Positions 1 to 12,530 of a DNA stretch of 64,000 nt are shown here, one piece after another. The position numbers and the translations under genes are program-made. The stretch spans positions 172,018,274-172,082,273 of the forward strand of contig NC_067282.1 in the NCBI RefSeq assembly GCF_020740795.1. The letters run 5' to 3'. Origin of the DNA: Apus apus (taxonomy: Eukaryota; Chordata; Aves; Apodiformes; Apodidae). How positions within the stretch are numbered: position 1 is the stretch's first letter; each line of letters starts with the position of its first letter. The notes under the pieces are model-generated. The model did not search any database. It saw nothing but the letters and a program-made list of their open reading frames with translations, and was not told the DNA's origin.

Positions 1-3000
1 ACCACCTCAAACTGCTTTTTGAACAAAATCTATATGGAAAAAGCTTTTAGTCTTAAAAAATGTAAAGTATTCTGCTGCAAGAACGCTCTTTTCCACTCTT
101 ACCAAACTCAGAAACAAACAGTGACTTAACAGGCTGTTTTGGGTACAATGAATCCCACAATATTAACAGAACAGCATGGTTGAAGTCCTTTTCCAGAAAG
201 ATGAGATACTACAATTTTACAATATAAATATACATTCTTAAAGTAGCTGGGCCCAGAACTGTTTATTTCATTTTCGTGGCAGAATTCCCTTGCCATGTTT
301 TGTTTCATTTACAGCACAGAAGAACAGGACAAGGCTAAGCTGCATTAAAGGCAGTGAAATTTGGGATAAACCACAATAAATAGACAAAAAATGCAGGTTA
401 TTAAAAAAAACCCAACAAACAACTTTATTCATGCTGAAAGATAAAACTTACCTAGTTACAATCTAAGTTACAGTCTTACACACATTTCACATTTCAAAAA
501 TCAAAACTCATTCAGTTAGAATACACTGACTTCTTGACCACTTTCAATTATCTATACTGTTCAGCTAAGTTATAAGCACTACCTAAAAAAAGCAATAAGC
601 TTTCCAAACTTACTCAGATCTTTGTACACAGAAAACCTCATTTCGCAACAAGAAACCCAAGTGCAACTTTACTGTCCTATGTAAAATCCTTTTCTGAACT
701 TAATTTTCCAGGTGTTACTAACACAGTAGCAGATTTAATATTCACTGCAGCAAAACCTATGAAAATATAAATCTCAAACTGTTGTGAAATTAAGTAAGAA
801 ACAACATAAAATTAAAAAAAAAATTAGGCTGTGAAAACGTGTACTTGATGTGCCTATCCACATGTAATTTAAAATTTGGTATTAAAATTTGTTTAAAACA
901 AACATTCTGTTAAAAGCCAACCAACCAAGCAAACAAAAACAAAAAAATGCATTGCTGCGTTTTTTAAAATATCAGATGAAAGCAAAGACAAACTTTGGAA
1001 CTAGAAAACACCATGTTTGCCATCATGCAACAGACACAGGATGGAAGCAGTGTTGTAATAGTTGACCAGTATGCTTTAAAATATTTGGTACGTTGGTTAC
1101 CAGAAGTTTTCAATTATATGTTTACTATCCTAGAATCCTCCTAAGCAATCGTACAACAGAATGAAAGAAAAATACTTAAATTAGGTTTAAATTTTACACA
1201 GATAACATGTGCTTCCTTTTCTACAAACAGATGTCTTCAGATATGATCTGGTTCAATGAAGGAAAGAAGGCTTTTGGAGGTATAGACAAAACAGTGGATG
1301 CAGAAACGTTACAGTGTTTTCTCTAACATTCTCTATCCAGTTCATGCCCAAGGTATGCCACATTCATCTGTCAACATAGAAATGGGGAGGGGAGAGGAGA
1401 ATACAGAAGAGAAGCCTGCAATGTGCAATTTAGCCCATTTAATATAAGGATCACGTGAGTAAGAATTTCAGAACTCAGTGAACACCACAAAAAAAGTCCA
1501 GTTGAAAATTAAGGAAGAAAAAATCAGGTGTCTACAAACAAGTTTTCAATGAACAACTAATTGTTATAATTAAAAGTCTGTTATCTTCTTCCTCCTGGGA
1601 GAGAAAAACAGACATGAGACTATACCACGGAAGTCTGAATTGCAACGACCATGTTAAATGGAGTGACTTTATGCCACAGTAATCATAATGGAATAATATT
1701 GAATAAATAATTTAAAAAATATAATTGAAGACAGAGTCTAATATCAAAGATAATTTTTTCTTGACCCTGAGTATGCCAGAACAGGCCTGGTGTTACTGTG
1801 ATTGAATCACTGGTATATGTGTCTTTTTCTTTTTGAAGTGCAAGTAGCAGCAGTTCTCACATTTAAAAAAATCCAGTTCTTTCACTCTGCCTGTACAAAT
1901 CCCGATTACTTTTACATACTTACTCTTAATATTTGACTACTTTCTAACAGATTTCAATTTTTAATAAATTAAAAAAGCAGTATCAAAATTGAGTAATCTG
2001 ACATGCTATCACTTTTTGCTTTATATGATATGCAAAGTTTTCAATCTTATGAACATACTCAAGGCCTACAGCATTCTCATCTTTCTCTTCTGCTGTGGCC
2101 ATCCAGCACTATTCTGTAACAGCCAAAACTGCACATTGTTATCAATACAGTCACTCTCAGGCATCCATTCTACCACCAAACCTGCCAGCCTTGTCCCCTA
2201 CTCCATCCCACAGCCTGTACTTTCTCGATCTAAAGTAGAATGAACTATGAATCTTTAAGAAGGAAAGCTATATTCTCCCACATAAATTATCAAATAGGCA
2301 AACTAACCACTGTTTTAATTAATGCCCAACAACTTATTCCTCCTGTAGAACCATATTACTCTACAAATGCTTGTGTTAAATGTCTGATCATACACCAGTA
2401 ACATGGTGACTGAAATTTTTTATAATTGGACTTCACAGTGCAAGAAAGCTCAAGGCCCACTGTTCCAAGTTTCAAATATTCACCATTACCTAATTCAACA
2501 CTTCATCAACTTTATTCTCCCACATCCAATTAATTTTGCCACCAACCAAATTTTGCTCTGCAATGCCTCTTTATAGTTTTCCCTAACTGAAAAGTTGTAA
2601 CATTTCTGGTTCCTAACACAAAGTGCAAAAACTTGTATCACTTCTGTTTAAATTTAGGAATTTCTACTTACATGTTCAAATAAGAGGTTAGTATTTCTAG
2701 CATTTAAGAGTTGAAAGGCCACCTACAAATCATGCAAGTATGTAAGTGTAACAAAACAGCACAGACAAGTTCCTGAAATGAAAATGCTGAAGGACAACCA
2801 AAACTTAAAAAAATTCAAATCAAGTTTGAGACTCTCTAAGCAAAGTCTATCCAGTAGTACAATGGAGAAAATAAAAATGAAGAATGCATGAACACCAAAA
2901 ATTTTAAAGCTACTCAAATTACTTTGTCTTTTTATCTTTTCCTTTCCAGTTTTCTTAACTTGAATTCACCAAGTAGCAATTTGTTAGACTGCTGTATTTT

Positions 3001-6000
3001 GGACATACGGACAAAGCTGCAAGAACAACTAAAAAAAAGCTAAACGCGTGCAAAAAACTATTCTAAGATTGAATTCTGTAACTGTAATAAAATAAGTTCA
3101 TATGTATAAAGCATAATTAAAACATTATTTTCAAAGCACTAAGAGCCTATACACATTTTCTGCAAGATGCATTTTACTGACACTTAATGAAAAGACTGAA
3201 AAAGGAAGATCATGAAATCTGTGTGTATTCAAGTGCAAAGCGTAACACTTTCGTTAAGACTGCTCGTAATGTAAATAAGTATGTATCTATCTGTGTGTAC
3301 TAACATCTAAATACACTGAACCAGGAAGGTCAACTTATTAGGATAATTCTCAGGATTTCTTACACACATCATACTCTCAATAATCAAACCTGAAACAAGC
3401 CTTACTTCCTACCCCAATATTCAGCTCTTATCCATTCCTTATAGACAAAGGTAAGCAGGATACTTAAAACCAGCAATGAATTTATTTTCTATTTAGAGAT
3501 AACTGCTTCAATTGACTCAGAATCTACCAACACTGTTCAGACTTCTTCATTTAAAGAAATATGGAAGTCTTTTATTCTCAGACAGATACTCTTAAGAGCA
3601 AACCCAGCAGACCAGTTTACCACAATGCGGAGGTAATGTGCATTACACAAAAAGAGGATACAGTGAATTTATATAGCCAGGAAAAAAAATTCTACAGATA
3701 GATTTTCAAAAATGCTAAGAGACTTTCTAGCTGGGAATTCTTACAGTGAATTACTAGTTATGTGTATGTTCATGCACATATATGCATATGTATATATACA
3801 TTTTATACAAATTAGGCATTTATTGAGCATTCTGCTACTTTTACTTCAACAGGAATCTGACACAGGTAAGAGAAGTTATTCTGAGTTCCTAGGAATACAG
3901 TCACAGGAGGTGTAATCTTCCCCCTTTACAACTTGCTCTTAATTGACAGATTACATTCTATTTTTCCAATAAGATTAGAGAAAATGGAAATCTGCATTCA
4001 AACGTTATACATGTCCCTCATCTTTATGCAAGAAGGATATACCATGTTAAAGATTATACTGCAAAAATAATTAATACAATTACACCACACTAAGCTTAGG
4101 GGATCAATCTGCTAAAGCACTTGAAGTCCATAGCTAAAACCCAGACTTCTTAACATTAAGGAAAAAAAAAAAAAAAAGTAAAAATCAGAAAATTAGAGGC
4201 TATAGTTTTTGATCCTACAAACACATCCAATATAGCACTCTCGCCAAGATCAACAAGGCTACCCATCTACACAAAACAGAGAAGGTAAGCTGTGAGAAAG
4301 GAACAATTGATCTTTCAATCAATGTTATGATATCCATTATACAATCAACCACCTAATAACTAAGCATTATTTACAAGGGGCATTCAGTAATTTAAGAGGA
4401 AAACATATCACCAGTAAACAGAACTACATGTGCTAAAATCTCATTCCTTAAGTAAGATCTGATCACTTTTTGCATCAATTTTTAGGAGAAAATTATTAAA
4501 ATCTTGTAGCAGACACTTGAGACCAGATAGACTTCACTGAATACGTTGTCCCAGATACAAAAATAGTATACCACAGATTAGTAAAACAGAGACATAAAAT
4601 GCCTGTATATTAAAATAGGTAAAACATTTTGCTTTTATTTTTGTTACTATTAACTAATAAAGGAAAGAGTTCCAAGCCAGTCTAATGTCACAGTAGTTTT
4701 CTGAACTGTGGACCCAACTGAGAAAGCTACCCCAGGACACCCTTAGCAAAGTTAAAAAAAAACAACCCATATTCAGGGGCAAAACACACCTGAAGGATTT
4801 GTGGTAGACACTGCAGGAGAGAACTGTCTTAAATTTCTAGATACAGTATCTTAGGGACAAACCATAAAATCTAAGACTACTTCACAACAGGGTGAACTGT
4901 TTTACCTGTTTAAATGAGCAAATGCTTGACATTTATAGGCATTTCAAACAATTCAGTCCCCTCAAACTGCTTGACAAAAACAGTACAACCATGTTGGCTG
5001 TACAGACTCCCCAGCAAAGCAGTCATAGCATCAAGCTGTATATCATAACTATTTTAAATTAGCTTTAGTTGAAGACACTAAACAGACTAAATCTAGCATG
5101 AGTTTAGATGAGTTATTCCAATGTCACGTATCCCCTACAGACAATGCTGAGAAAACAGTTCACTGAAGATGTTATTCTTTGGGCTCTACTGAGGTGGGAT
5201 GAAATGGTCATTATTTCTGGCATTTCCAAAGGACTGCTCATCTCTGTGATTAAGGTCCATTAGCCCGGTTCCTGGTTGTGTTCTCATCAATTACTGGACT
5301 TAAAATTTCTCCAATATAACCTTCAGAGTATTTATTACATTTCCCAATACAGGCATACCAGCAACAAATATTTGAATATTTTGTATAGGAGTAGAAGTAC
5401 CAAAATATTAAAACACAATTACCACTTGATAGCCATGCCTTAAATCCAAATATATGTTCATATTGGCTCAGTCAATTAAAATTATCAACAAAAGAGTGTA
5501 TGTTTATGAATGATCAAGTGTAGAGACTTAGGGCAGCCCAAAATGGGTTTACTTATAGTCTTTGTACATTAACATAAAAGAACAAACATATGAAGCTATT
5601 CCAACACTTGTAAATGTTCTTTCATTTCTTAAACAAAAACTCAATATGTAATAAAAATCAGTAACAAATTTACGCAAATTTTTAAATTTTTCAGCTGCAT
5701 GATGATACCCAGACATTGTTCACTCAAAAGAAAATAACAATACTAGCAGGAAAGTTGTTAACTGATTTCTAAAATTCTCTCAAGGTTTGTAACTTTTTCA
5801 TGCAACTTAATTTCACCTGTGGTTTACTGCATATTTTGATGTAATGAACCTTATTAACACAGTATCAACATCACAGCAGTACAATAACATTAATTCTTTC
5901 TTAATACCCAAGCTCACAGAAAAATATTTTACAGTATGACTACGACCTTGGTATTTCCCATTGCTGTCAAACACATTCTGATTGCATTCTTCAGTGAAAC

Positions 6001-7749
6001 ACGGACAGAATTAAACCACTTATAGCATAGTTGTATTTATATTGACTGATAGATCAGGTCTTCAGCTTCAAAATCAAAACAGGTAACTTTAGTATGCTAT
6101 AAAGACACCACACAGAGACACTCATTCCATCACTGCATACTGCTGCTACAGTCTATCTTCTGAAAAAAAGCTGTATCACTTTTAACAGCAAAACTGTGCA
6201 AATTGTCAAGAGAGATAGGCAAGGATTTTTTGTATACTGTTCTCACTGTGCATGAGTACAGATTGAGCAATACTGAGGACAAAGTGGAACAGCTGTGTTG
6301 CTGAAAGTAAATTAGGACTCCTGTTTAAAGGCAAAGCATCCAATTTTTGTCTTTCCACAAATGCAACTACAAAAAATAGAAAGGTAATAACAGGTTTATA
6401 GCTGTATTTCTACTCTGATTATGCTAGACAAAATTACTTGACTAAGTACACTCATGATTATTAGATGCCTTAAAAATTAGATTTTCTTTCAGAATTAAAA
6501 AGTTCCTGAAAGCTCAAGATTATGATATTTGTTCTACTCTATCACATACAAACCACACAATTCAATAGGTAAGTAAATCCACAAGACAAATCTAACAAAA
6601 CTTCCACCACAGGATCTTAAAGTAAAAAATTAACAACTTAAAAGTCATTTGAAAGAAGAAGCAGCCAATTCTAAATTCTATCCTTGGAGCACTGACGCGA
6701 TGCTTCTTGTTTCTCGTTACATGAAGCCATCAAAGTAGTTTAGGATATTATTCCAGACGTCACTGAGGTGCAGGCCCATAACATCTCATCATGGTCTCAG
6801 TGAAATAAAGTAAAATCTTCCATTAATGTTCAATCAAGATTCTGTTCATATTTAGCCAAATGACAGATGATCAAATGTGGAAAACACTGAGAAGACCACA
6901 GTGCAAAATGTTTCTAAAGCGAAGCACTTTAGCATCAAGGTTAACGATGGGCACTGCAGGGTTTTCAAGTAGGGCTATATATGCCTGTTCATCAAGACTC
7001 ATGAGTTTACATTGCAGTCAGAATTAAAATGCTTATACATTTTTGGTGGGGAAATTGTTTTAAGGTTGAACTCTTCATATCTACTGATCATGGACTGGAA
7101 AGGATTTTTACCCCACTTCATTTTTTACTTATTCTCTTCAGTGACCTGAGTTTTAAAATTAAACATCCAATAAGATTCTCACAGTGCAAAAAAGCCTGAA
7201 AATGTTTTCATCACCTTCCAAGAAATGTAACTCTGTGGTTAACAACAGTATTCTCTTTGGATTCATCGAAACTTCAGAAGTCATGTGTAGCAGAAACACA
7301 TCTGAAAGAACATATACTAAAGTTTTCACAATCTGCCTTAAAAATCAAGAATAAAGAATCTATCTCATCACCCTGTAAAGTGATGACTGGCACTGAAATG
7401 CACTTAGCTATCAGGGCTGGAAATCAACATCTTCCTTCTGGTCTAACTGTGACTAGCTTCAGTTTACAGATAGTGTCTTCAATCTTTATCTACTTGTATA
7501 AAAATTCTTATCCTAGAAGACATCTTCTTCTTATGTAAGCATTTCAACACAGAACTCAACGTTCTGTCAAAATAGACAAAAGCTCTTACAGCTTTTCTCT
7601 GAAAAGCAAGGCTTCCACCTTTCGTATTAAATTCTGAGATTTTTTAACTCATTCCAAATGAACACCTTTTGCGACAGCTGGACACAAGAACTGGACAGTA
7701 TGAATGGTTTCACTAATATGTTACTGGATATAGTACATCTTTGTACTGC

Positions 7750-8413
7750 TACTCCTAGACAAGCTGGAGAAGTGGGCCCAGGTGAACCTCATGAGGTTTA
7801 GAAGGCAACTGCATCCTGGGCTGCATCAAAAGAAGTGTGGCCAGCAGATCAAGAGAGGTGATTCTGCCCCTCTACTCTGCCCTGATGAGACCTCACGTGG
7901 AGTACTGCATCCAGCTCTGGAGCCCCCAACACAAGAAGGATGTGGACCTGTTGGAGTGTGTCCAGAGGAGGGACAAGAAAATTACCAGAGGGATGGAGTA
8001 CCTCTCTTATTGAACACAGGCTGAGGGAGTTGGAGTTGTTCAGCCTGAAGAAAAGAAGACTCCAGGGGAACCTTATAGCTACGTCCCAATACCTGAAAGG
8101 AGCCTATAAGAAGGCTAGGGAAGACCTGTTCACAAGGGCATGTAACAACAGGACAAGCATTAATGGTTTTAAGATGGAAAAGGGTAGATTTAGGTTGGAC
8201 ATTAGGAAAAAGTTATTTAATATGAGGGTGATGGATCACTTGAACAGGCTGCCTTAGAGAGGTGGTGTAGGCTCCATCCCTGGAGACATTTAAGGTCAGG
8301 CTTGATGGGGCTCTCAGCAATCTGTTCTAGTGTGAGATGTCCCTGCTTATTGTAGGGGGGTTGGACTTGGCCTTTAGAGGTCCCTTCCAACCCAAGACAA
8401 TCTATGATTCTAC
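7750..8413 (+). mobile_element. CR1 non-LTR retrotransposon, 5'-truncated, internally deleted
   Basis: Plus-strand CR1 fragment, antisense to USP15. It opens in the reverse-transcriptase C-terminal part (CTGGAGAAGTGGGCCCAGG) and runs through the KRRLQGNLIATSQYLKGAYKKA-like region. It then covers the conserved 3' UTR and ends at GGTCCCTTCCAACCC plus a short ATCTATGATTCT tail. Translation needs several frame changes and has stops, so it is dead. Compared with the copy at 42755-44302, about 165 bp are missing at 7799/7800, where the sequence jumps from the MRF codons to the GCATCCTGGGCTGC segment. The subfamily looks close to classic chicken CR1-B/F, but this is not certain. Confidence 0.92.
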
Positions 8414-11400
8414 TCAGTATTCCTTAAACATCTAAAGATTGCATTTGTTCCCTTAGCCACCAAATAAACTCCTCATGACAGGTATCTGTCCGCTGTTAAC
8501 AGCCCAATTCTTCTACAAGTTACTGCTTTTAAAAATACAAATAACATCCATTTTCTTACCTGCTCACAAACTGCTATGGCAAGCAATAAATTAAAGAAGT
8601 ACAGTGGAGAAATTGTGGGAAAGAGAAAGAAAAAATGGTGAAACTGACTGCTAAGGCTGTGCTGTTAGCCTGTACTAGTCACTACTGAACACTGTAAGTG
8701 AAAAAGTGAGAAACACACTTAAAGATACGAAATGTGGTCTCACATTCGAGACTTATCAACACGTGTAAGAGGTAGCAAAGTAAAGAGTATGAAACCATTT
8801 TTAACCTTGTATTTAAGTAACTGAGACATCTCTAACTAAGAGAGGCACAGAAGAACAGAAACTACAGGGAAAGCAGTGTTGAAAGTGGTCTTAAGGGTAA
8901 AGACATGAAATTATACCTCAGTATAGTGAGGAAATTACTGAGATATTCATACAAGAAGTTGTCACACACAAGAATTTACATCACCTCTTTAAGAAAATTG
9001 TTCCAAGATCAATAACTCTCAGTGCTGAAACATGTACCTCATTGACACTGTAAAAACTGAAAACCTTGGCAAGGTTCTCAAGAATATCGCTGCAGCTACA
9101 AAGTCATTAAGTAACACCATGAAGACCAGTAGGCCATGGAAATTATACAGTGGCTAAAAAATTGATGAACAGCAATAACTCTTCAATTTCTCAGAGTAGA
9201 TACAGGAAGACACTGATTGAGTTCAAATTTGACTTCAGCGTTAACAACCAATAATTTTTTGTCTTTCTAAATTGAAGCATAAAATCTCCACAAACAATAA
9301 AAATTCTCCTAACTTGCCAAGGAGCAGCAAAATTTCAAAACACTGATAAGTAATCATATCAGAGCCTAAAACTATGAGATATACAATGAAATACAGCATT
9401 TTTCCCTTACAAAACAGAATTCTGGGTCCTTCAATGACAGAACCTGAAGGTCCTTTGGAAAATATTGCAAGACAGACACATAAAATTTGAGTTCCATGGA
9501 ATGACAGTGTGGTTTTTATGCTAAATTCACTAATAGACGTATTCAACATTATTTAAAATAACTGATAAACAAAGGTTCTTGACTGGAAAAGCTTAAATTT
9601 AATGTATATTTAGAAAAATAAGACATATGGATAGATGGAAGAATCCTCAATCTCTCCCAGTTTAATAACTGTTTATTATTAACTGCCCATAAAAGAATGC
9701 AAAAAAGATCACTGTGAAAAACTGGCCCCAAAACCTTGTCCATGATGACACAACACTCAAAAGGCAATAGCCTTGTCTGTCCACAATATATTTTAATCTA
9801 GAATATCCCCAAGATTCTCTTAAAAACATCCAATGAAACAAATTCTACAACTTACTAAACTACCTGTTCAAATGTTTCTCAATTCTGTCAATTATTTTCT
9901 AATAGCTAACTCTTGAAAATGTTGCATTTCAGCTTAGTTTCATCTCTTTCTCTGCAGTGTGCACAAAGAACTAATGACGAAATTAATTGTCCTCTTTAAA
10001 GATATGACAAGACTTACCTCTCTTCGCCCTATTCTGTAGTTCCTTTTTTCTTAGAGGAAACCCCTGCTTTATACTTTCCTTATACAGCTTATTGTTCTCT
10101 ACACTCTAAACTCTGAAGAGTGTGGACAGGACTTCCAATATAAGCCAGTAATCTTAAAAGGATTGTATTTTAGTGCTTTAAAGCCCAAACAGAAGAAGCT
10201 GACACGGCATTGTTGACATTTTTTCAGTAACATTTACTATTGAATGAATGAAAAGTACAATTCTGCATTATGACTTCAAGCACTTTAACTGTTCCGTTTC
10301 CTTATTGATGCTCCAACAGATCAAAAGGCTATTAACAAAATAACTTTGAAAAAAGCATTTGGACTAAACATACCCCCTTAATTAAATATGTAGCTCTAAG
10401 CGTTAATCCTATGAATGCACATATATACACACTTATGTAGGTCATAGTCAGAGTTAATAGGACTTGGCCATAACTTACTCAGTCTTAAAACATTTGGTTG
10501 TGTCATAATATATAATACATAATATATAATATGTATTTATTTTCAGAACACATAAAAGTTTCTCCACTTAGAACAATTTTTCCTGTTAAAAGTATTTAAT
10601 GTACTAAAAAAATTACAGCACAGTACACTTACTCTTTTAGTCACCATGCAAACTTGTCATAAAGTTACTTTCACTTTGAGTAATATTAACTGTTTGAGAC
10701 ATTTTTTTAGTGTTTGGGAAGTACCCAACAGAACAATAAAAAAAAATACTAATTCTTGGAAGTTGACAAGCCTGATCACCTTGTTACTACCTCTGGTCAT
10801 TTTCAACACCATCATGTGAACTGACTCCCTTTTTCTTGTAGCTTGTATTTGCTCAGTTTAAGAGCAGTCTGTTCGTATGCCAAAACTGAACATATAGTCA
10901 GCAGTATTTGAATAATGCATCAGAATGTATGCTTCTGACACATGCTGCAGTATCAACACTGTTAAATATAGTCTTTTATAGAACTGGAACAGTGAGTGAT
11001 GACAGCTGAAATGAGGCGGGCAAGTTCTACTTTTGTGTATTCAGACTCAATTTTCAGTAAGTTAATGCTTCAGCCTTTGTCTTTGGGTGACAGTTTCACA
11101 CAGGAAAAGATGAAGAGGTTGAGAGGTGGAAAAAGTGTCAGTTTTTCTTTTTTTTTTTTTTTTTTTTCCTACGGGGTAAAGAAAAAGAAGTCCTGCTTCC
11201 TTGCCTGATAACTACAACCACAAAAGCTCAATTACAAAATACAATATACACTCTAGAAATAAGTGTTAGTTATTTTCAACCACGAATTATTCTGTGGCAA
11301 TCTGTATGGCAGAGTAAGAAATATTTTCTGACTGACCAAAAAAAGGTATCTTTTAAACGTTTATTGTGGAACAGGTATTATAAGGGCCCGTTTGTTCCTC

Positions 11401-11775
11401 TGGGGGTTGTTTCTTGGACAATTAATACGTTCCCAGTAAAAACAAAATTTAAACTTAAGGCTTATCACAGCCGCGGACGGGCCTCAGGGCACTCCACCCC
11501 GGCTACAAATATAATTTCTGACAACTTGAAGGTGACGCCAGGGCGGTTTCCTCCTCTCAGCCTGGATAATGGAAGCGGAGCTCCTGGGATCGGAGCTCTT
11601 CTCCCCCGCCTCAATCCTTCAGTCTTCCTCCCCGAGAGACCAAGCAAGCCCCCCGCGGCCTCAGGGCCCCTCGCTGTCGCGGGCCGCCACCCGGCCCCGC
11701 GCTCCGCCCGGCACGCCGCCGCCTCCCCTCCCCCCGCCGGAGCCCGGCAGGGAGCTGACCTCGGTGCCTGCCCCC

Positions 11776-11827
11776 GCCGGGCGCCTCCGCGGCGCGGCCC
11801 TGCCGGGCGCCTCCGCGGCGCGGCCCT
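11776..11827. repeat. Perfect 26-bp tandem duplication in CpG island
   Basis: Two identical 26-bp GC-rich units, 11776-11801 and 11802-11827, each opening GCCGGGCGCCTCC and ending GCGGCCCT. Identical copies suggest a recent slippage or duplication event. It lies in the 5' end of USP15 intron 1, about 300 bp past the donor. Confidence 0.95.
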
Positions 11828-12128
11828 GCCGGCCGCCAGCAGCCCGGCCAAGCCGAGGGCCCGCCACACCGCAGCGCCGGCCCCCGCCCGCCGCACCCCA
11901 GGGACCCGAGCGGCTGGAAGGGCAGGGAATGGCGCTTCCCCCCTCACCCTGTCACCCGGCTTCCCGCCCTCTCCCGGCAGCCCCCCAGCAGGCGAGGCGG
12001 GCCGAGCGGCCCCCGGGAGCGGAGAGGGCTGAGGGGAAGGAGGTCGGTCCCTCCGCCAGCCAAGCGGCAGCGGGGGGCGAGGGACCCGCCCGCGCCGATC
12101 AGCCTGGGCCCCCCCGTCCCTCCCTCAC

Positions 12129-12217
12129 CAGGTGTCGCCCTTGCGGAGGGCGGTTTTGAGCAGCGCCGCGACGTCCGTGCGCTGGGTCTCCAGATCCGCC
12201 GCGCCTCCCTCCGCCAT
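12129..12217 (-). CDS. USP15: USP15 first coding exon (partial gene), ubiquitin-specific protease 15
   Basis: Read on the minus strand from the ATG at 12217, this 89-nt exon encodes 29 codons plus two bases of a split Trp codon. The product begins MAEGGAADLETQRTD and ends in LLKTALRKGDT(W). From memory, this matches the N-terminus of vertebrate USP15, with a few conservative changes (for example Glu for Asp at residue 10), and differs clearly from the paralogue USP4. The exon ends at ACCTG|GTGAGG, a strong donor in phase 2. In the known family this segment leads into the DUSP domain (Tyr-Leu-Val-Asp follows in exon 2), then Ubl and the split USP catalytic domain; none of those lie in this window. 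USP15 is a cytosolic/nuclear cysteine deubiquitinase acting on SMAD/TGF-beta receptor, MDM2 and COP9-linked substrates. The start is chosen because it is the first ATG after a CGG-rich 5' UTR, in a CpG island, with a purine-rich GCGGAGG context following. The same bases give longer open frames in other phases; those are GC-rich shadows. Confidence 0.93.
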
Positions 12218-12230
12218 CTTCTCCCCCCGG

Positions 12231-12256
12231 CAGCAGCGGCGGCGGCGGCGGCAGGG
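12231..12256. repeat. CGG/CCG trinucleotide tract in USP15 5' UTR
   Basis: CAGCAGCGG followed by four more CGG units and GCAGGGG, immediately upstream of the USP15 ATG on the minus strand. It is probably transcribed as a CCG-rich 5' UTR segment. Short and interrupted. Confidence 0.8.
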
Positions 12257-12270
12257 GCGGGAGCGGGCCG

Positions 12271-12286
12271 CGCTGCATGCTGGGAA
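12271..12286 (-). promoter_or_regulatory. ZNF143/Staf-type binding site
   Basis: The minus strand reads TTCCCAGCATGCAGCG. This fits the ZNF143 SBS consensus (WCCCRNMATSCM core) at all but one position of the 3' part. It lies 54-69 bp upstream of the USP15 ATG, where such sites usually mark the TSS of TATA-less promoters. Binding is inferred from the motif only. Confidence 0.65.
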
Positions 12287-12375
12287 TGACGCCGCCGGGG
12301 AGACGCCCTCGCCCCCCGCCCTTCCCAGAATCCGCAGGGCGGGGGCTGAGGGGCGCCTGGCGAGGCGCCGCGGTA

Positions 12376-12394
12376 CAGCGCCCCCTGGTGGCCA
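12376..12394 (-). promoter_or_regulatory. CTCF binding site (full consensus)
   Basis: The minus strand reads TGGCCACCAGGGGGCGCTG, which agrees with the vertebrate CTCF core consensus (CCASYAGRKGGCRS) at every position. It is about 160 bp upstream of the USP15 start codon, inside the CpG island. With the consensus on the minus strand, the motif points into USP15. Confidence 0.85.
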
Positions 12395-12424
12395 GGAGGT
12401 CTGTCGCCGCGCCGCTCGGAAGGC

Positions 12425-12436
12425 CGCGCATGCGCG
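12425..12436. promoter_or_regulatory. NRF1 palindromic site
   Basis: CGCGCATGCGCG is an exact match to YGCGCATGCGCR and is self-complementary. It lies about 210 bp upstream of the USP15 ATG. NRF1 sites are common in CpG-island promoters of housekeeping genes. Confidence 0.75.
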
Positions 12437-12502
12437 CAGCGGGGCTGGGCCCGAGCTGCGCCGCGCCCGGCGGGGGGAGCCGGGAACGCGCCCTTGCGCG
12501 GG

Positions 12503-12530
12503 GGCGCGGCGGGGCGGGGCGGGGGGCGGC
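12503..12530. promoter_or_regulatory. Clustered GC boxes (Sp/KLF type)
   Basis: Runs of GGGGCGGGGC-type sequence repeated several times, at the upstream side of the USP15 island. These are consistent with Sp1/KLF binding. Motif evidence only. Confidence 0.6.

Larger units (their letters stand above)
1..12128 (-). other. USP15: USP15 intron 1 (3' portion continues beyond window)
   Basis: Everything left of the exon 1 donor belongs to USP15 intron 1 by position. The stretch 1-11350 is AT-rich with many A or T runs and scattered short open frames with no family signature. I looked on the minus strand for exon 2 (the family continues YLVDSRWFKQW) and did not find it, so it probably lies beyond base 1. 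One CR1 copy interrupts the intron at 7750-8413. From about 11450 to 12128 the intron turns GC-rich and is part of the promoter CpG island. No other gene is visible in this part. Confidence 0.8.

Noticed and set aside
1..12000. USP15 exon 2 (DUSP domain start) on the minus strand
   Set aside because: Searched for the YLVDSRWFKQW coding pattern by eye; no match, so it is taken to lie outside the window.
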